Assembly: GCA_003298465.1 (NCBI GenBank)
Contig: QNGA01000012.1
Location: forward strand, 1-64,000
From: a halophilic archaeon
Lineage (GTDB): Archaea; Halobacteriota; Halobacteria; Halobacteriales; Haladaptataceae
Length of the DNA stretch: 64,000 nt
Direction of reading: 5' to 3'
Shown piece by piece: positions 33,685 to 43,577 of this stretch (positions are counted from its first letter, which is position 1; each line of letters opens with the position of its first letter). Under the pieces are notes generated by a model that worked only from the letters and a program-made list of their open reading frames with translations, was not told the origin of the DNA and searched no databases. A program made the translations under genes and the position numbers.

Positions 33685-34230
33685 ATGAGTTCCACTGACG
33701 GTACTCCACAACAGTTGTCCGAGGACCTCATCTTCGACGTGTTGAAAAACAGGCGTCGTCGATACACGCTGCATTATCTCAAGCAAAAGGACCGTCCGGT
33801 CGAACTCAGCGAACTCGCCGAACAGGTGGCGGCCTGGGAGAACGACACGACCGTCGAAGGGCTGTCGGCCAACGAGCGCAAGTCGGTCTACACCTCCCTC
33901 TATCAGACGCATCTGCCGAAACTCGCGGACGCGGGCATCGTCGACTACAACCAGAATCGCGGCGTCGTCGAACTCTCGGAGAACGCGGCCCAGCTAGAGG
34001 GGTATCTGCGACCGCAGGACGAGTTTCCGTGGGTTCGGTACTACCTCGGGCTCGCCATCGTGAGCGCGGTTCTCGTCTTCGCGGACTGGCTCGGCATTCC
34101 GCCGTTCACGGCCATCCCCGACGAAATCTGGGGAGTGCTCATCGTCGCTGCGTTCGCGCTCTCTGCGCTGGTCCACTACGTCCGACGGCGACGACTCGGA
34201 CGGGACGAGCGCCCGCCGACCGCGCGGTAG
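33685..34230 (+). CDS. Membrane-anchored HTH regulator of haloarchaeal type (DUF7344-like)
   Basis: The 181-residue protein has an N-terminal winged-helix region (about 12-105) typical of a haloarchaeal family: LIFDVLKNRRRRYTLHYLK, then VELSELAEQVAAWEN and the YQTHLPKLADAGIVDYN helix. Two TM helices follow at about 117-135 and 148-166, and a basic tail (RRRRLGRDERPPTAR) stays inside. A membrane-tethered DNA-binding role is inferred. The ATG at 33685 gives a clean N-terminus; an in-frame GTG at 33601 is less likely. The target is unknown, perhaps neighbouring genes. Confidence 0.82.
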   Translation: MSSTDGTPQQLSEDLIFDVLKNRRRRYTLHYLKQKDRPVELSELAEQVAAWENDTTVEGLSANERKSVYTSLYQTHLPKLADAGIVDYNQNRGVVELSENAAQLEGYLRPQDEFPWVRYYLGLAIVSAVLVFADWLGIPPFTAIPDEIWGVLIVAAFALSALVHYVRRRRLGRDERPPTAR

Positions 34231-34451
34231 CGGAGTAACGTCGGTTACTCCTCCGAAAGCAGGATGCGAGGGACGTGTAAGATTACTGCTATATTTGGCG
34301 GTTGCGACCCTCACCCGAGTAGCGGCGTCGCAGGGCGGGTAACCGCCGACGGAAAGCGACAACGCCCGCCAGTCTAGAGCGCGGTCGTCGGCAACGAGAC
34401 GTTCCGACGCCGTAATCGCTTTCCGGACGCTGTCCCAAGACGGGGACACCG

Positions 34452-35267
34452 ATGTCTTCAGACGAAGGCCGAGCAGAGATACCTAAACTCGGACTCGGAA
34501 CGTGGGAGAACACCGACCCCGAAGCTTGCGTCGAGAGCGTCGCACACGCGCTCGAAATCGGGTACCGGCACGTCGACACAGCGCAGGCGTACGACAACGA
34601 AGAGCACGTCGGCGAGGGCATCGCCCAGGCGGGCGTCGACCGCGAGGACGTCTTCCTCGCGACGAAGGTCTGGACGAGCAATCTGGCCCACGACGACGTG
34701 CTCGCCAGCACGGAGGAGAGCCTCGACAGACTCGGCGTCGACGGCCTGGACCTGCTGTACGTCCACTGGCCGGCGCACGAGTACGACCCCGAGGACACCC
34801 TCGCTGCGTTCGACGAACTGTACGACGAGGGCACGATAGACCGCGTCGGCGTGAGCAACTTCGAGCCCCGCCATCTCGACACGGCGCGCGAGACGCTCGA
34901 CGCGCCGCTGTTCGCCAACCAGGTCGAGATGCATCCCCTGCTCCAGCAGGACGAACTCGTCGAGTACGCCCGCGAACACGACCTCACGCTCGTCGCCTAC
35001 TCGCCGTTGGCACGCGGGAAGGTGTTCGAAGTCGACGAACTGTCGGCGATAGCCGACAAACACGGCGTCAGCGAGGCGCAGGTCAGCCTCGCGTGGCTCG
35101 CACAGAAGGACGACGTCGTCGCCATCCCGAAGGCGAGCAGCTACGACCACATCGAGGACAACTTCGACGCGCTCGACCTCGAACTCGACGACGAGGACGT
35201 CGAGGCGATAGAGAACCTCGACCGCGAGGAGCGGCAGGTCGACCCCGACTTCGCGCCCTGGAACTAG
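34452..35267 (+). CDS. Aldo/keto reductase
   Basis: The 271-residue NAD(P)H-dependent oxidoreductase is a single TIM barrel of the AKR family. The catalytic tetrad can be seen: Asp in YRHVDTAQAY with Tyr in AYDNE, Lys in LATKVW and His in LLYVHWPA. NADP-binding residues follow in VAYSPLARG and IPKASSYDHI. It fits the 2,5-diketo-gluconate reductase-like group. The substrate is not known. It ends with its stop codon overlapping by four bases the stop of the convergent regulator, so the two transcripts overlap in antisense. Confidence 0.9.
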   Translation: MSSDEGRAEIPKLGLGTWENTDPEACVESVAHALEIGYRHVDTAQAYDNEEHVGEGIAQAGVDREDVFLATKVWTSNLAHDDVLASTEESLDRLGVDGLDLLYVHWPAHEYDPEDTLAAFDELYDEGTIDRVGVSNFEPRHLDTARETLDAPLFANQVEMHPLLQQDELVEYAREHDLTLVAYSPLARGKVFEVDELSAIADKHGVSEAQVSLAWLAQKDDVVAIPKASSYDHIEDNFDALDLELDDEDVEAIENLDREERQVDPDFAPWN

Positions 35268-37246
35268 TCGGGCTCGCCGAAGAACACGTCGAGCAACTTC
35301 TCCTGTGACTTTCGGAGGTGCTGGTGGAGCGTCGCTGCGGAGATGTCGAGCGCGTCGGCGACCTCCTCGGCCGTGCTGGCGCGCGGCCAGTCGAAGTAGC
35401 CCGCGCGGTACGCCGCCCGGGTCGCGGTCAGTTGCCGGTCGGTCAGGCGGTCATCCAGCGCCGTACGGAACTCGGCGGCCGACCCGGCGGGCCGTTCGGC
35501 GTCGCGCTTGCCGACCATCTTCGCGTCGGGGAACGCCGACTCGACCGCTTCGACGACCGCGCGAAGGTCGGCGTCGGGGGCGAGTTCGGCGACGATTCGG
35601 CCCTCACCGCCCTCGGCGACTGCGTGCGTGACCGACGCGCCGTGGTCGGCCAGCGTCACGACGGGCGACGGACCGGTGACGCGAACTTCGAGGACGCACT
35701 CGTCGTCGCCCCTGCTGACGAGTCTGGCACTGTCGACCTCGTCGGACGCTTCGACCGCGTCGAGGACGACGTCGGGCGACTCGCCGGCGACCCGGACGAA
35801 ACAGAGCATCGTCTCCTCCTCGGCGGGCAGTACGTCTTCGAGCGTACACCGGCAGTCGTACTCGTCCGACAGGCGGACGAACAGCGCGCCGCGGTCGGTC
35901 ACCGCGAACTCCAGTTCGACGACCGACTCGGCGAACAGCAGTCGGCGACTCTCGACGGCGTTGATGGCGAACGACACGATGTCGCCGAGCGCCTCGAAGC
36001 CGGCCTGTTCGCGCTCGCTGAACGCGTTCGGCCGGGTCGCGTAGACGACGAGCACGCCGTAGGTCGCCTCGCCGTACGACAGCGGAACGGCGATGCCGGA
36101 CTCGACGGGCGACTCGCCCAGGGCGGTCTCCGACTCGGGCGGAATCAACCGTACTCGGGGGTCGTTCACGACCTGCGTCTCGCCGGTCCGGAGGGCGACG
36201 GCCGCCGGCCGGTCCTCCTCGCCGACCACTTCGCCGACCAGCGAGCGCACGCCGTTGTCTTCGCCCGCCTCCGAACGGACGGAGAGTCCGGTGCCGGTGC
36301 GGTCGCGCTCGGCGACCCAGGCGAACTGGTAGAGGTTCGAATCCGCGAGTTGCGAGACGACGGTCGTCTCGATTCCCTCGCGGGACGCCGTGGAGACGAG
36401 CGACCGGGTGAGTTCGCGGATGACGACGTTGATGCGGTTCAACGTCTCCAGTTCGTCGCGCTGTCGACGGAGTTTGCGCTCGCGCCGTCGGCGCTCGGTC
36501 ACGTCGCGCGTGACGCCGACGATACCGCCGGCGTCCTCGTCCGGCAGGGGGGAGAAGCGCGTCTCCGTCGGGACGGTCTCTCCGGACGCCGAGAGGATGT
36601 CGGTATCGAGGTTCGCCACCTCGCGGTCGCTGGTTCGCAACTCGTCGGCCAGTCGCCGGGCTTTCGCCAGACCGGCCTCCGAACTGACGAGCGAGATGGG
36701 ACTTCCCTCCAGCGTCTCTCGGTCGTACCCCGTCATCGACGCGAACGCTTCGTTGACCGTGACGAACCGCAGGTCCTCGTCGACGACGTAGACGCCGTCC
36801 CCGACGGTCTCGAACAGCGTCTCGTACTGGCTGAGTTCGCGCTCGCGTCGCTTGCGCTCGGAGATGTCGCGTCCGCCGCCCGCCACGCCGACGATGGTTC
36901 CCGACTCCGCTCTCACCGGCGACCCGTTGAACTCGACGGGGAGCGGTTCGCCGTCCTTCGTCAACAGGGTCGTATCGACGCTCCGGGACTTCCCGCGTTC
37001 CAGAACGTCCATGACGAGTTCGCTCACGTGTTCGCGTTCGTCCTCGGGAATGAACTCGATGGGATTCATCTCGGCGATCTCGGCGTTGCTGTATCCGGTC
37101 AGTTCGAGCAGCCGGTCGTTCCAGCGCCGAAACTGCCAGTTCCGGTCGAAGGCGTAGATGACGTCCGGGACTGCGTCGTAGACGTCCGTCGAGAACGCGT
37201 CGTCGAACGCCAGTTCGTCCCGGTCCGGTTTCGGAGGCTTGTTCAT
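35264..37246 (-). CDS. PAS/GAF sensor with HTH-10 output (bacterio-opsin activator-like)
   Basis: The 660-residue protein has the haloarchaeal Bat layout: PAS domain 1 (about 20-130, ending [13 protein letters not shown]), PAS domain 2 (about 140-255), a coiled stretch, a GAF-like domain (about 275-425), the Bat-type middle domain (about 430-590) and a C-terminal HTH-10 (about 605-655) with [22 protein letters not shown] and [19 protein letters not shown]. It is a one-component sensor-regulator that would bind DNA as a dimer. No opsin gene lies near, so its stimulus and target are unknown. A Cys pair (CRC) near residue 470 could be redox-active. Confidence 0.9.
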   Translation of the reverse strand: MNKPPKPDRDELAFDDAFSTDVYDAVPDVIYAFDRNWQFRRWNDRLLELTGYSNAEIAEMNPIEFIPEDEREHVSELVMDVLERGKSRSVDTTLLTKDGEPLPVEFNGSPVRAESGTIVGVAGGGRDISERKRRERELSQYETLFETVGDGVYVVDEDLRFVTVNEAFASMTGYDRETLEGSPISLVSSEAGLAKARRLADELRTSDREVANLDTDILSASGETVPTETRFSPLPDEDAGGIVGVTRDVTERRRRERKLRRQRDELETLNRINVVIRELTRSLVSTASREGIETTVVSQLADSNLYQFAWVAERDRTGTGLSVRSEAGEDNGVRSLVGEVVGEEDRPAAVALRTGETQVVNDPRVRLIPPESETALGESPVESGIAVPLSYGEATYGVLVVYATRPNAFSEREQAGFEALGDIVSFAINAVESRRLLFAESVVELEFAVTDRGALFVRLSDEYDCRCTLEDVLPAEEETMLCFVRVAGESPDVVLDAVEASDEVDSARLVSRGDDECVLEVRVTGPSPVVTLADHGASVTHAVAEGGEGRIVAELAPDADLRAVVEAVESAFPDAKMVGKRDAERPAGSAAEFRTALDDRLTDRQLTATRAAYRAGYFDWPRASTAEEVADALDISAATLHQHLRKSQEKLLDVFFGEPD

Positions 37247-37405
37247 CCGTCGGTCGATACCCGGTCACGCTTGTTGTCGTCCAAAGAAAAGTTTACTGGG
37301 CGAGTCATTTTCCGACTCCGAAGAGGTACGATACTTGACGAGCGAGCGTCGTCCGCTGCGGCTCGACCGCCGAAGGCTCCCTCGTACGTGGACCGCGACC
37401 GGTCG

Positions 37406-37413
37406 AACTATAG
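37406..37413 (+). promoter_or_regulatory. TATA box of the sugar kinase gene
   Basis: AACTATAG ends 23 nt before the ATG at 37437. It supports that start and predicts a leaderless message. Confidence 0.55.
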
Positions 37414-37436
37414 GAGTCGCTCTCTACCTCGCGCAC

Positions 37437-38390
37437 ATGGCCGACCTGGTCACGTTCGGCGAGACGATGCTTCGACTCTCGCCTCCGGACCGCGAGCGAA
37501 TCGAGACGACGTCGACGCTCGAACTTCGGGCGGCGGGCGCTGAGAGCAACGTCGCCATCGCCGCCCAGCGCATCGGCGCGGACGCCACCTGGACGTCGAA
37601 ACTCCCCGACTCCCCGCTCGGCAGGCGCGTCGCCGCCGAGCTACGGTCGCACGGCATCGACGCGGCGGTCGAGTGGAGCGACGACGGTCGACAGGGAACC
37701 TACTACCTCGAACACGGGTCCACCCCGCGCGGTACCAACGTCATCTACGACCGTTCGGACGCCGCTGTCACGACGACCCGCCCCGACGATCTCCCGCTCT
37801 CGACCGTCCGCGACGCCGACTGGTTCCACACGAGCGGCATCACGCCCGCGCTCTCCTCGACCCTCGAATCGACCGTCGCCGACGTGCTCTCGACCGCGCG
37901 CGACGCCGGGACGACCACTTCCTTCGACGTCAACTACCGCTCGAAGCTCTGGTCGCCCGAAGAGGCGCGGGCGACCCTGACCGAACTCTTCCCGGCGGTC
38001 GACGTGCTGACGACCGCCAAGCGGGACGCCCGCGAGGTGCTCGGGCGGGAGGGCGACGCCGAGAGCATCGCTCGCGGCCTCGCCGACGACCACGACTTCG
38101 AGACGGTCGTGGTCACGCGCGGCGAAGACGGCGCGCTGGCGTTCCACGACAGCACCGTCTTCGAACAGCCGGCGATCGAGACCGAGACGGTCGACCCCAT
38201 CGGCACGGGCGACGCCTTCGTCGGAGCGTTCGTCGCGCGCCGTCTCGCGGGCGACGACGTGCAGACCGCGCTGGAGTACGGCGCGGCGACCGCCGCGATG
38301 AAGCGGACCATTCCGGGCGACGTCGCGGTCGTCACCCGCGAGGAGGTCGAGGCGGTCGTCGACGCCGACCGCGGCGCGATATCGCGGTAG
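37437..38390 (+). CDS. kdgK: PfkB-family sugar kinase, probable 2-keto-3-deoxygluconate kinase
   Basis: The 317-residue ribokinase-fold enzyme has the N-terminal PfkB signature ([15 protein letters not shown]) and the C-terminal anion hole [14 protein letters not shown], where Asp of GTGD is the catalytic base. The opening [13 protein letters not shown] and the block [18 protein letters not shown] match KDG kinases of haloarchaea, which phosphorylate 2-keto-3-deoxygluconate in the semi-phosphorylative Entner-Doudoroff route. Substrate assignment is by recognition of this type, not by direct evidence. It is followed by a flavin oxidoreductase gene after 105 nt, which may be independent. Confidence 0.87.
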   Translation: MADLVTFGETMLRLSPPDRERIETTSTLELRAAGAESNVAIAAQRIGADATWTSKLPDSPLGRRVAAELRSHGIDAAVEWSDDGRQGTYYLEHGSTPRGTNVIYDRSDAAVTTTRPDDLPLSTVRDADWFHTSGITPALSSTLESTVADVLSTARDAGTTTSFDVNYRSKLWSPEEARATLTELFPAVDVLTTAKRDAREVLGREGDAESIARGLADDHDFETVVVTRGEDGALAFHDSTVFEQPAIETETVDPIGTGDAFVGAFVARRLAGDDVQTALEYGAATAAMKRTIPGDVAVVTREEVEAVVDADRGAISR

Positions 38391-38495
38391 CGCGGTCGGA
38401 CTCTCCGACCCCGTCTGCTCGTCCGGCGTCGTACGGCCAGGGATCTCCGGCCGGCGGACGAACTGCTAAAGGGCCGGGCGTCCAAAAGCGCGACC

Positions 38496-39896
38496 ATGAC
38501 CACGCACGTCGTCGTCGTTGGGGCGTACGGAAGTGCGGGAGTCGCAGTGGCGAGCGAACTGGTCGACGAACCGGACGTGGAGTTGACGCTCGTCGACGAC
38601 GGCGACCCCGGCGGCGGTCTCTGCATCCTCCGGGGCTGCATGCCGTCGAAGGAGGTGCTGTCGGCCACGGCCCACCGCTTCCAGGTTCGCGACGACCCTC
38701 GCCTGGAGGGGACGCCGGAGGTCGACCTCCAGTCGGTCGTCGACCGCAAAGACGACCACGTCGAGAGCTTCGCCAGCCATCGCCGCGCCACCGTCCACGA
38801 GATGGCCGAGCGCGAGAACGTCACCTTCCACCACGACACCGCACGGTTCGTCGACGACCACGTCGTCGCGGTCGGCGACCGCGAGATAGCGGCCGACTAC
38901 GTCGTCGTCGCCACGGGGTCGGACGTCAACGTCCCCGACCTGCCCGGTCTGGAGGACGTGGATTACTCGACCAGCGACGACGTGCTCGACGCGACCGAGT
39001 TCCCCGACTCGGGCGTCGTTATGGGCTTCGGATACGTCGGCGTCGAACTCGTCACCTACCTCTCGGAGGCCGCGGGGATGGACCTCACCGTCGTCGAGCA
39101 CGACGAGCGTCCGCTGGACGAGGCCGACGACGCCTTCGGCGACGAACTGCTCGACATCTACCGCGAGCGGTTCGACGTCGAGGTGCTGACCGAGACGGAC
39201 GAGCGGCGCGTCGAACCCGTCGGCGACGGCGTCCGCCTCCACGTCGAGGAGGACGGCGAGGAGCGCGCCGTCGAAGCCGACGAACTGTTCCTGTTCACGG
39301 GTCGCCGGCCCGCCCTCGACGGCCTCGGTCTCGACGCCACCGCGCTCGACCCCGGTCCGGGCTGGGTCCGGGACACGATGCAGGCCCACGACGACCCCCG
39401 GACCTTCGTCGTCGGCGACGCGAACGGTCACGAACCCATCCTGCACGTCGCCAAGGAGCAGGGGTTCCAGGCCGCCGCGAACGTCCTGGCGCACGCCCGC
39501 GGCGACGACCTCGAACCGTACGAGAACACCCGCCACCACGTGATGTTCTCCGGTACCGGCGTCTACCCCTTCGCTCACGTCGGCCTCTCCGAGTCGGCCG
39601 TCGAGGCCGAGGACCGCGACTACGTCGCCGTCACCCGCCGCGCCACCGACGACGGCGTGTTCAAGACCAAACACGCCGCCGAGGGACTGGCGAAACTCGT
39701 CGTCGACGCCGACGACGGCACGGTACTCGGCTACCAGGGGCTGCACTACCACGCCGACGTGATGGCGAAGACGATGCAGGTCGTCGTCGAGGGTGAGATG
39801 GACGTCCGCGACGTGCCTGACCGGGCGTTCCATCCCACCACACCCGAGATACTCGACGGGCTGTTTCGAGAGGCGAGCGGCCGAGTCGGCGAGTAG
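38496..39896 (+). CDS. FAD-dependent pyridine nucleotide-disulfide oxidoreductase (dihydrolipoyl dehydrogenase-like)
   Basis: The 466-residue protein is a class I flavoprotein disulfide reductase. The FAD motif VVVVGAYGSAGVAVA lies at the N-terminus. The redox pair is in GGGLCILRGCMPSKE, a CxxxxC motif. The NAD domain has VVMGFGYVGVELV, the second FAD block is TFVVGDANG, and the C-terminal dimer interface has HPTTPE with His-Glu as proton relay. The first loop GAYGSAG is a variant of GxGxxG. It could be a dihydrolipoyl dehydrogenase or a mercuric reductase-like enzyme. No 2-oxoacid dehydrogenase genes lie beside it, so the partner is uncertain. Confidence 0.87.
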   Translation: MTTHVVVVGAYGSAGVAVASELVDEPDVELTLVDDGDPGGGLCILRGCMPSKEVLSATAHRFQVRDDPRLEGTPEVDLQSVVDRKDDHVESFASHRRATVHEMAERENVTFHHDTARFVDDHVVAVGDREIAADYVVVATGSDVNVPDLPGLEDVDYSTSDDVLDATEFPDSGVVMGFGYVGVELVTYLSEAAGMDLTVVEHDERPLDEADDAFGDELLDIYRERFDVEVLTETDERRVEPVGDGVRLHVEEDGEERAVEADELFLFTGRRPALDGLGLDATALDPGPGWVRDTMQAHDDPRTFVVGDANGHEPILHVAKEQGFQAAANVLAHARGDDLEPYENTRHHVMFSGTGVYPFAHVGLSESAVEAEDRDYVAVTRRATDDGVFKTKHAAEGLAKLVVDADDGTVLGYQGLHYHADVMAKTMQVVVEGEMDVRDVPDRAFHPTTPEILDGLFREASGRVGE

Positions 39897-40030
39897 CGCG
39901 ACCGTCCCCGGGACGCCGCCCTCCTCGGGCAGCGGTCGGCGCCGCCGGCCGCTCCGGCGGCGGCCGAGACGCGCCACTCTCCGGCGTCGGTTCAGCGACG
40001 GAAAAACGGTGCCTGGTCGCGGTCGTCGGG

Positions 40031-41548
40031 TTACCCGTCGAGGTCGTACAGCTCGGAGAACTTCGACTCGACGTGGTCGAGGAAGTAGTCGGCGGTGAAC
40101 GTCTTGCCGGTCGCGCGCTCGATGAGGTCGTCGGTGGTGTACCTGGCACCGTGCTGGTGGACGTTCTCGGTCAGCCAATCGTGCAGCGGCTCGAAGTCGC
40201 CCGCCGCGACGCGCTCGTCGAGGTCGTCGATGTCCTCCTCGGCGGCGTCGTACAGCTGAGCCGCCAGGACGCTGCCGAGCGAGTAGGTCGGGAAGTAGCC
40301 GAAGCTGCCGTGACTCCAGTGGATGTCCTGCAGGCAGCCCTCGGCGTCGGAGTCGGGGCGGATGCCGAGATACTCCTCGTACTTGTCGTTCCAGAGCTCC
40401 GGCACGTCCTCGACGTCTATCTCGCCGCGGATGAGCTGTTTCTCGATCTCGAACCGGACCACGATGTGCATGTGGTAGGTGAGTTCGTCCGCCTCGACGC
40501 GGATGAGGTTGTCCTCGTACACCTCGTTGACGGCCTCGTACAGGTCGTCGACGGTGAGGTCCTCGGCCTCCGGGAACCGCTCGGCCAGTTCGGGGAGGAA
40601 CCGCTCCCAGAACGCCTTCGAGCGCCCGACGTGGTTCTCCCAGAGCCGCGACTGCGACTCGTGGACGGTGAGGTCGCGGGACTGCCCCAGCGGCGTCCCG
40701 TACTCCTCGTCCGGCAGGCCGAGGGTGTAGGTGGCGTGGCCGAACTCGTGGATGGTGCTCATCAGCGCGCCGAGCGGGTCGGATTCGTCGAACCGCGTCG
40801 TCACGCGAGCGTCGAACTGGTTGCCGCTGGAGAACGGATGCGGTGCGGTGTCGAGGCGGCCGCGGTTCCAGTCGTAGCCGAGCGTGTCGAGCACGTCGCG
40901 GGCGAGGTCCTCCTGGGTGTCCGCGTCGTAGGTGCCGTCGAACGGCGACGCGAGGTCGACGTCGCTCTCGCGCACGTCGTCGATGAGCGGGACGAGTTCG
41001 TCCCGGAGGCGTTCGAGCGTCTCCTCGGCGGTGTCGATGCCGAGGTAGGGCTCGTACTCCTCGAACAGCACCTCGTAGGGGTCTTTCTCGGGGTCGATGT
41101 GCTCTGCGTACTCGCGCTCGAGTTCGACGAGTTTCTCCAGCGTCGGTGCGAAGATGGAGAAGTCGTCCTCCTCCCTGGCCTGCTCCCACTTCGGCAGCGC
41201 CTCGGAGGTGGTCCGGGATATCTCCTCGACGAGGTCGGTCGGGACGCTCGTCGCGCGCTCGTGCTTCCGGCGCACCTCGCGGACGACCGCGGCCTGCTCG
41301 TCGTCGAGGTCCCGCGATTCGAGGTCGTCGAGCAGGTCGGCCATCTCGTCGTCGGTCAGCAGGTCGTGGGAGATGGCCGACAGCGCCGAACGCTGCTGGG
41401 ACCGCGCTGGCGTGCCGCCCTCGGGCATCATGACTTCCTGGTCCCAGCCCAGGATGCCGGCCGCACCCTCGACGTTGTTGATTCGTTTCACCTTCTGGAG
41501 GAACTGGTCGTACGCGTCCGCGTCCGCGTCGGCGGCTTCGGTTGCCAT
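40031..41548 (-). CDS. M32 family carboxypeptidase (first copy)
   Basis: The 505-residue metallo-carboxypeptidase of the thermostable carboxypeptidase 1 family is largely helical. Zn ligands come from HEFGH (267-271) and the downstream HESQSR (296-301), with the helix between them. DTAPHPFSSGNQFDARVTTRF is conserved. It trims C-terminal residues from peptides in the cytosol. The ATG at 41548 is chosen over an earlier in-frame codon because MATEA-type starts match the second copy at 49320. Its promoter GATTGATAATC resembles that of the second copy. A peptide importer in the same window could supply substrates. Confidence 0.92.
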   Translation of the reverse strand: MATEAADADADAYDQFLQKVKRINNVEGAAGILGWDQEVMMPEGGTPARSQQRSALSAISHDLLTDDEMADLLDDLESRDLDDEQAAVVREVRRKHERATSVPTDLVEEISRTTSEALPKWEQAREEDDFSIFAPTLEKLVELEREYAEHIDPEKDPYEVLFEEYEPYLGIDTAEETLERLRDELVPLIDDVRESDVDLASPFDGTYDADTQEDLARDVLDTLGYDWNRGRLDTAPHPFSSGNQFDARVTTRFDESDPLGALMSTIHEFGHATYTLGLPDEEYGTPLGQSRDLTVHESQSRLWENHVGRSKAFWERFLPELAERFPEAEDLTVDDLYEAVNEVYEDNLIRVEADELTYHMHIVVRFEIEKQLIRGEIDVEDVPELWNDKYEEYLGIRPDSDAEGCLQDIHWSHGSFGYFPTYSLGSVLAAQLYDAAEEDIDDLDERVAAGDFEPLHDWLTENVHQHGARYTTDDLIERATGKTFTADYFLDHVESKFSELYDLDG

Positions 41549-41684
41549 CGTCGCCAAATTGGTGTCAGTGATTATCAATCAACGGGTTTCGGAACGAAAC
41601 GGTGCCGCGAGGATTGCACCGCGAGCGCTCCCCTCGCGCGGCGTGGCACAACGCTTTTGGCCGACAAGCGCGCGGAATGACAGT

Positions 41685-42341
41685 ATGAGTGGCGACGCGC
41701 CGAACTACACGGCCAACACCCGAGCGATGGAGTTCTGGGACGAGGTAGTCGAGGACATGGAGGCCACCGCGGCCGAGTACGAGGACGCCGGCTGGGACGC
41801 CCTGCTGTTGCACCCCGGCGACGTGACGCCCGTCGTCTACACCGACGACGAGGGCGCGGACGAGGGGACCGACGTCGACCTCGACGCGGCCGACGTCGAG
41901 GTAGTCTCCGACGAGGAGGCGGGCGAAGTCGAGGCCACCGACGCGGCCGGCGACTCCGTCGACGTGAGCAACGTGACCGAGTACGGCCTCGACGTGCTCG
42001 TGCCGGACGACGAGTTCGGGGAACTGGAGTCGCTGCTGGAGGACGGCGTCACCTTCGACTCCTTCGAGGCGTTCCGTGCGACGGAAGACCGCATGGTCTA
42101 CCTCGTGGTCGCCATGGAGGACCACGACGCCGAGACCGTCGTGCTGTACCCGGCGTACTACGACGTCCGGGGCGCGGCGGAGATGCTCGAAGCCGCCGAC
42201 GAACGGGGGACGATGTACACCTTCGTCCGGACGCTGAGCGACGACCGCATCCAGTTCACCCACGAGGACCAGAGCGCTTTCCAGCCGCCGGACCCCGAGG
42301 CCGAGACGAGCGAGGACGCGGACGACGGAACCGCGGAGTAG
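41685..42341 (+). CDS. Haloarchaeal acidic protein of unknown function
   Basis: The 218-residue protein is extremely acidic, with a long Asp/Glu-rich stretch at about 53-92 and an acidic C-terminal tail. Between them a folded part (about 93-200) has strands such as MVYLVVAMEDHDAETVVLYPAYYDV. The N-terminal helix (about 12-32) reads RAMEFWDEVVEDMEATAAEYE. I recognise it only as a haloarchaea-restricted type. A GCTTTTGG element about 26 nt upstream supports the start. Its stop codon is directly next to the stop of the convergent gene. Confidence 0.75.
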   Translation: MSGDAPNYTANTRAMEFWDEVVEDMEATAAEYEDAGWDALLLHPGDVTPVVYTDDEGADEGTDVDLDAADVEVVSDEEAGEVEATDAAGDSVDVSNVTEYGLDVLVPDDEFGELESLLEDGVTFDSFEAFRATEDRMVYLVVAMEDHDAETVVLYPAYYDVRGAAEMLEAADERGTMYTFVRTLSDDRIQFTHEDQSAFQPPDPEAETSEDADDGTAE

Positions 42342-43088
42342 TCACTCCGCGTCCGGGCGTATCTCGTGGCCGCAGTTCGGACACTCGACCTCGTCGTGGC
42401 GTAGTTGCTCGCTGGACTCGCGCACCTCGCGCATGACGCCGGAGATGCGGTCTTCGGCGGCCAGTTCCTCTTCGACCGAGAGGTCGACGCCCTCGACCTC
42501 CAGCAGGAACTTCGCCACCTCGGTGACCTCGTACATCAGGTCGTCCAGCTCCTCTGCGGTGAAGAAGTTACACATCGCGCCGTAGAGGAAGGTCGCGCCG
42601 GCCTTGTGGACCTTCTCCTCGAAGCTCGACCGCGCCTGGTTGACCGCCTGCGGCGTGTACGTGTCGGTCATGAACGGGACGAGGTGCGGGAGGTTCTCGC
42701 CGATCTTCGTCATCTCGACGCCGGTCTCGGTGCGGAAGTCGGCACAGAGCCGCGCGATGGCCCACTCGCGGGCCGTGACGTACGTCCGCTCGCGGAGGAA
42801 CTCGTTGACGCGGTCGTACTGCGCGCCGTCCATCTTCTTGAACCGCTCGTACTTCCGGACTTCCGGCGGTACGTCGACCGCGTCCGCCTCGGGAGCGTCT
42901 CCCCCGGCGTCGGACCCGGAGACGCTCGTCTCCGATGCGCCGTCGTCCGGTCCGGACGCGCCGGTCTCGTCGGCGTTCGGCGCGTCGTTCTCGTCGGGTC
43001 GCTGTGCCGCAGTCTGCTCGGCGTCGGTGCCCGGAGATTCGTCGCTCTCGTCGGATTCGGCCGACGAGAGGGAGGATTCGTCTGACAT
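42342..43088 (-). CDS. Haloarchaeal conserved protein (DUF5806-like)
   Basis: The 248-residue protein has a disordered Ser/Asp/Glu-rich N-terminus (about 1-75) and a conserved helical part from about 78 (PPEVRKYERFKKMDGAQYDR) through ERTYVTAREWAIARLCADF and AVNQARSSFEEKVHKAGATF. The end has CPNCGHEIRPD, half of a zinc ribbon. I believe this matches the haloarchaeal DUF5806 family but cannot verify it. The role is unknown; the CPNCG end could bind metal or RNA. The start MSDES at 43088 is chosen with TCTTTTGC about 25 nt upstream; MVRSG five codons earlier is less likely. Confidence 0.75.
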   Translation of the reverse strand: MSDESSLSSAESDESDESPGTDAEQTAAQRPDENDAPNADETGASGPDDGASETSVSGSDAGGDAPEADAVDVPPEVRKYERFKKMDGAQYDRVNEFLRERTYVTAREWAIARLCADFRTETGVEMTKIGENLPHLVPFMTDTYTPQAVNQARSSFEEKVHKAGATFLYGAMCNFFTAEELDDLMYEVTEVAKFLLEVEGVDLSVEEELAAEDRISGVMREVRESSEQLRHDEVECPNCGHEIRPDAE

Positions 43089-43202
43089 ACCGGACCTTAC
43101 CAACCGGGGTGCAAAAGAGTGTCGTCGGTCGGAGATGGAGCGACGGCGCTCGGGTTCGACTGGAGCCGAACTGTTTTGACGCCCGCACCGGAACAGGGGT
43201 GT

Positions 43203-43577
43203 ATGAAAGTGCTACTGGGAATCGGTGGGAGCGACGACTCGCTGACCGCGCTGGAGCAGACGGTCGGGCGGGCGCGGGCGGCGGGCGACGACCTCACCAT
43301 CGCCGTCCTCGAAAACCCCGAGAGCGACCTGACGCGAGACAAGATTCGGACGAGGGTCGACGACGTGCTCGCCGACGCCGACCTCGACGCCGAGGTGCGC
43401 GACCTGACCGGCGACCCCGGGAGCCAGTTGCTCGACGTCGCCGAGAGCGAGGGATTCGACCAGATCGTGCTCGGCGGTGGCCAGCGCAGTCCGATGGGGA
43501 AGATAAAACTCGGCCAGATAGCGGAGTTCGTCCTGCTGAACTCCCACGTCACGGTGAAGCTGGTGCGCGAACCATGA
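43203..43577 (+). CDS. Universal stress protein (UspA family), short form
   Basis: The 124-residue protein has the Usp alpha/beta fold: MKVLLGIGGSDDSLTALEQ, then LLDVAESEGFDQIVLGGGQRSPMGKIKLGQIAEFVL, which matches the G-2x-G-9x-G(S/T) nucleotide motif. Position 6 to 10 reads GIGGSDDS where Usp proteins usually have a VDGSE block. It likely binds ATP. TTTTGAC lies about 25 nt upstream of the ATG. The stop codon overlaps the next start as ATGA, so it is co-translated with the acetyltransferase gene. Confidence 0.87.
   Translation: MKVLLGIGGSDDSLTALEQTVGRARAAGDDLTIAVLENPESDLTRDKIRTRVDDVLADADLDAEVRDLTGDPGSQLLDVAESEGFDQIVLGGGQRSPMGKIKLGQIAEFVLLNSHVTVKLVREP

Noticed and set aside
33318..33709. Two short frames in the gap after uvrA
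   Set aside because: They lack acidic composition, G/C third-position bias and promoter or ribosome-site support.
40073..41680. 535-codon plus-strand frame opposite the first M32 peptidase
   Set aside because: It is Val/Arg/Glu-rich antisense reading; the minus strand has complete catalytic motifs.
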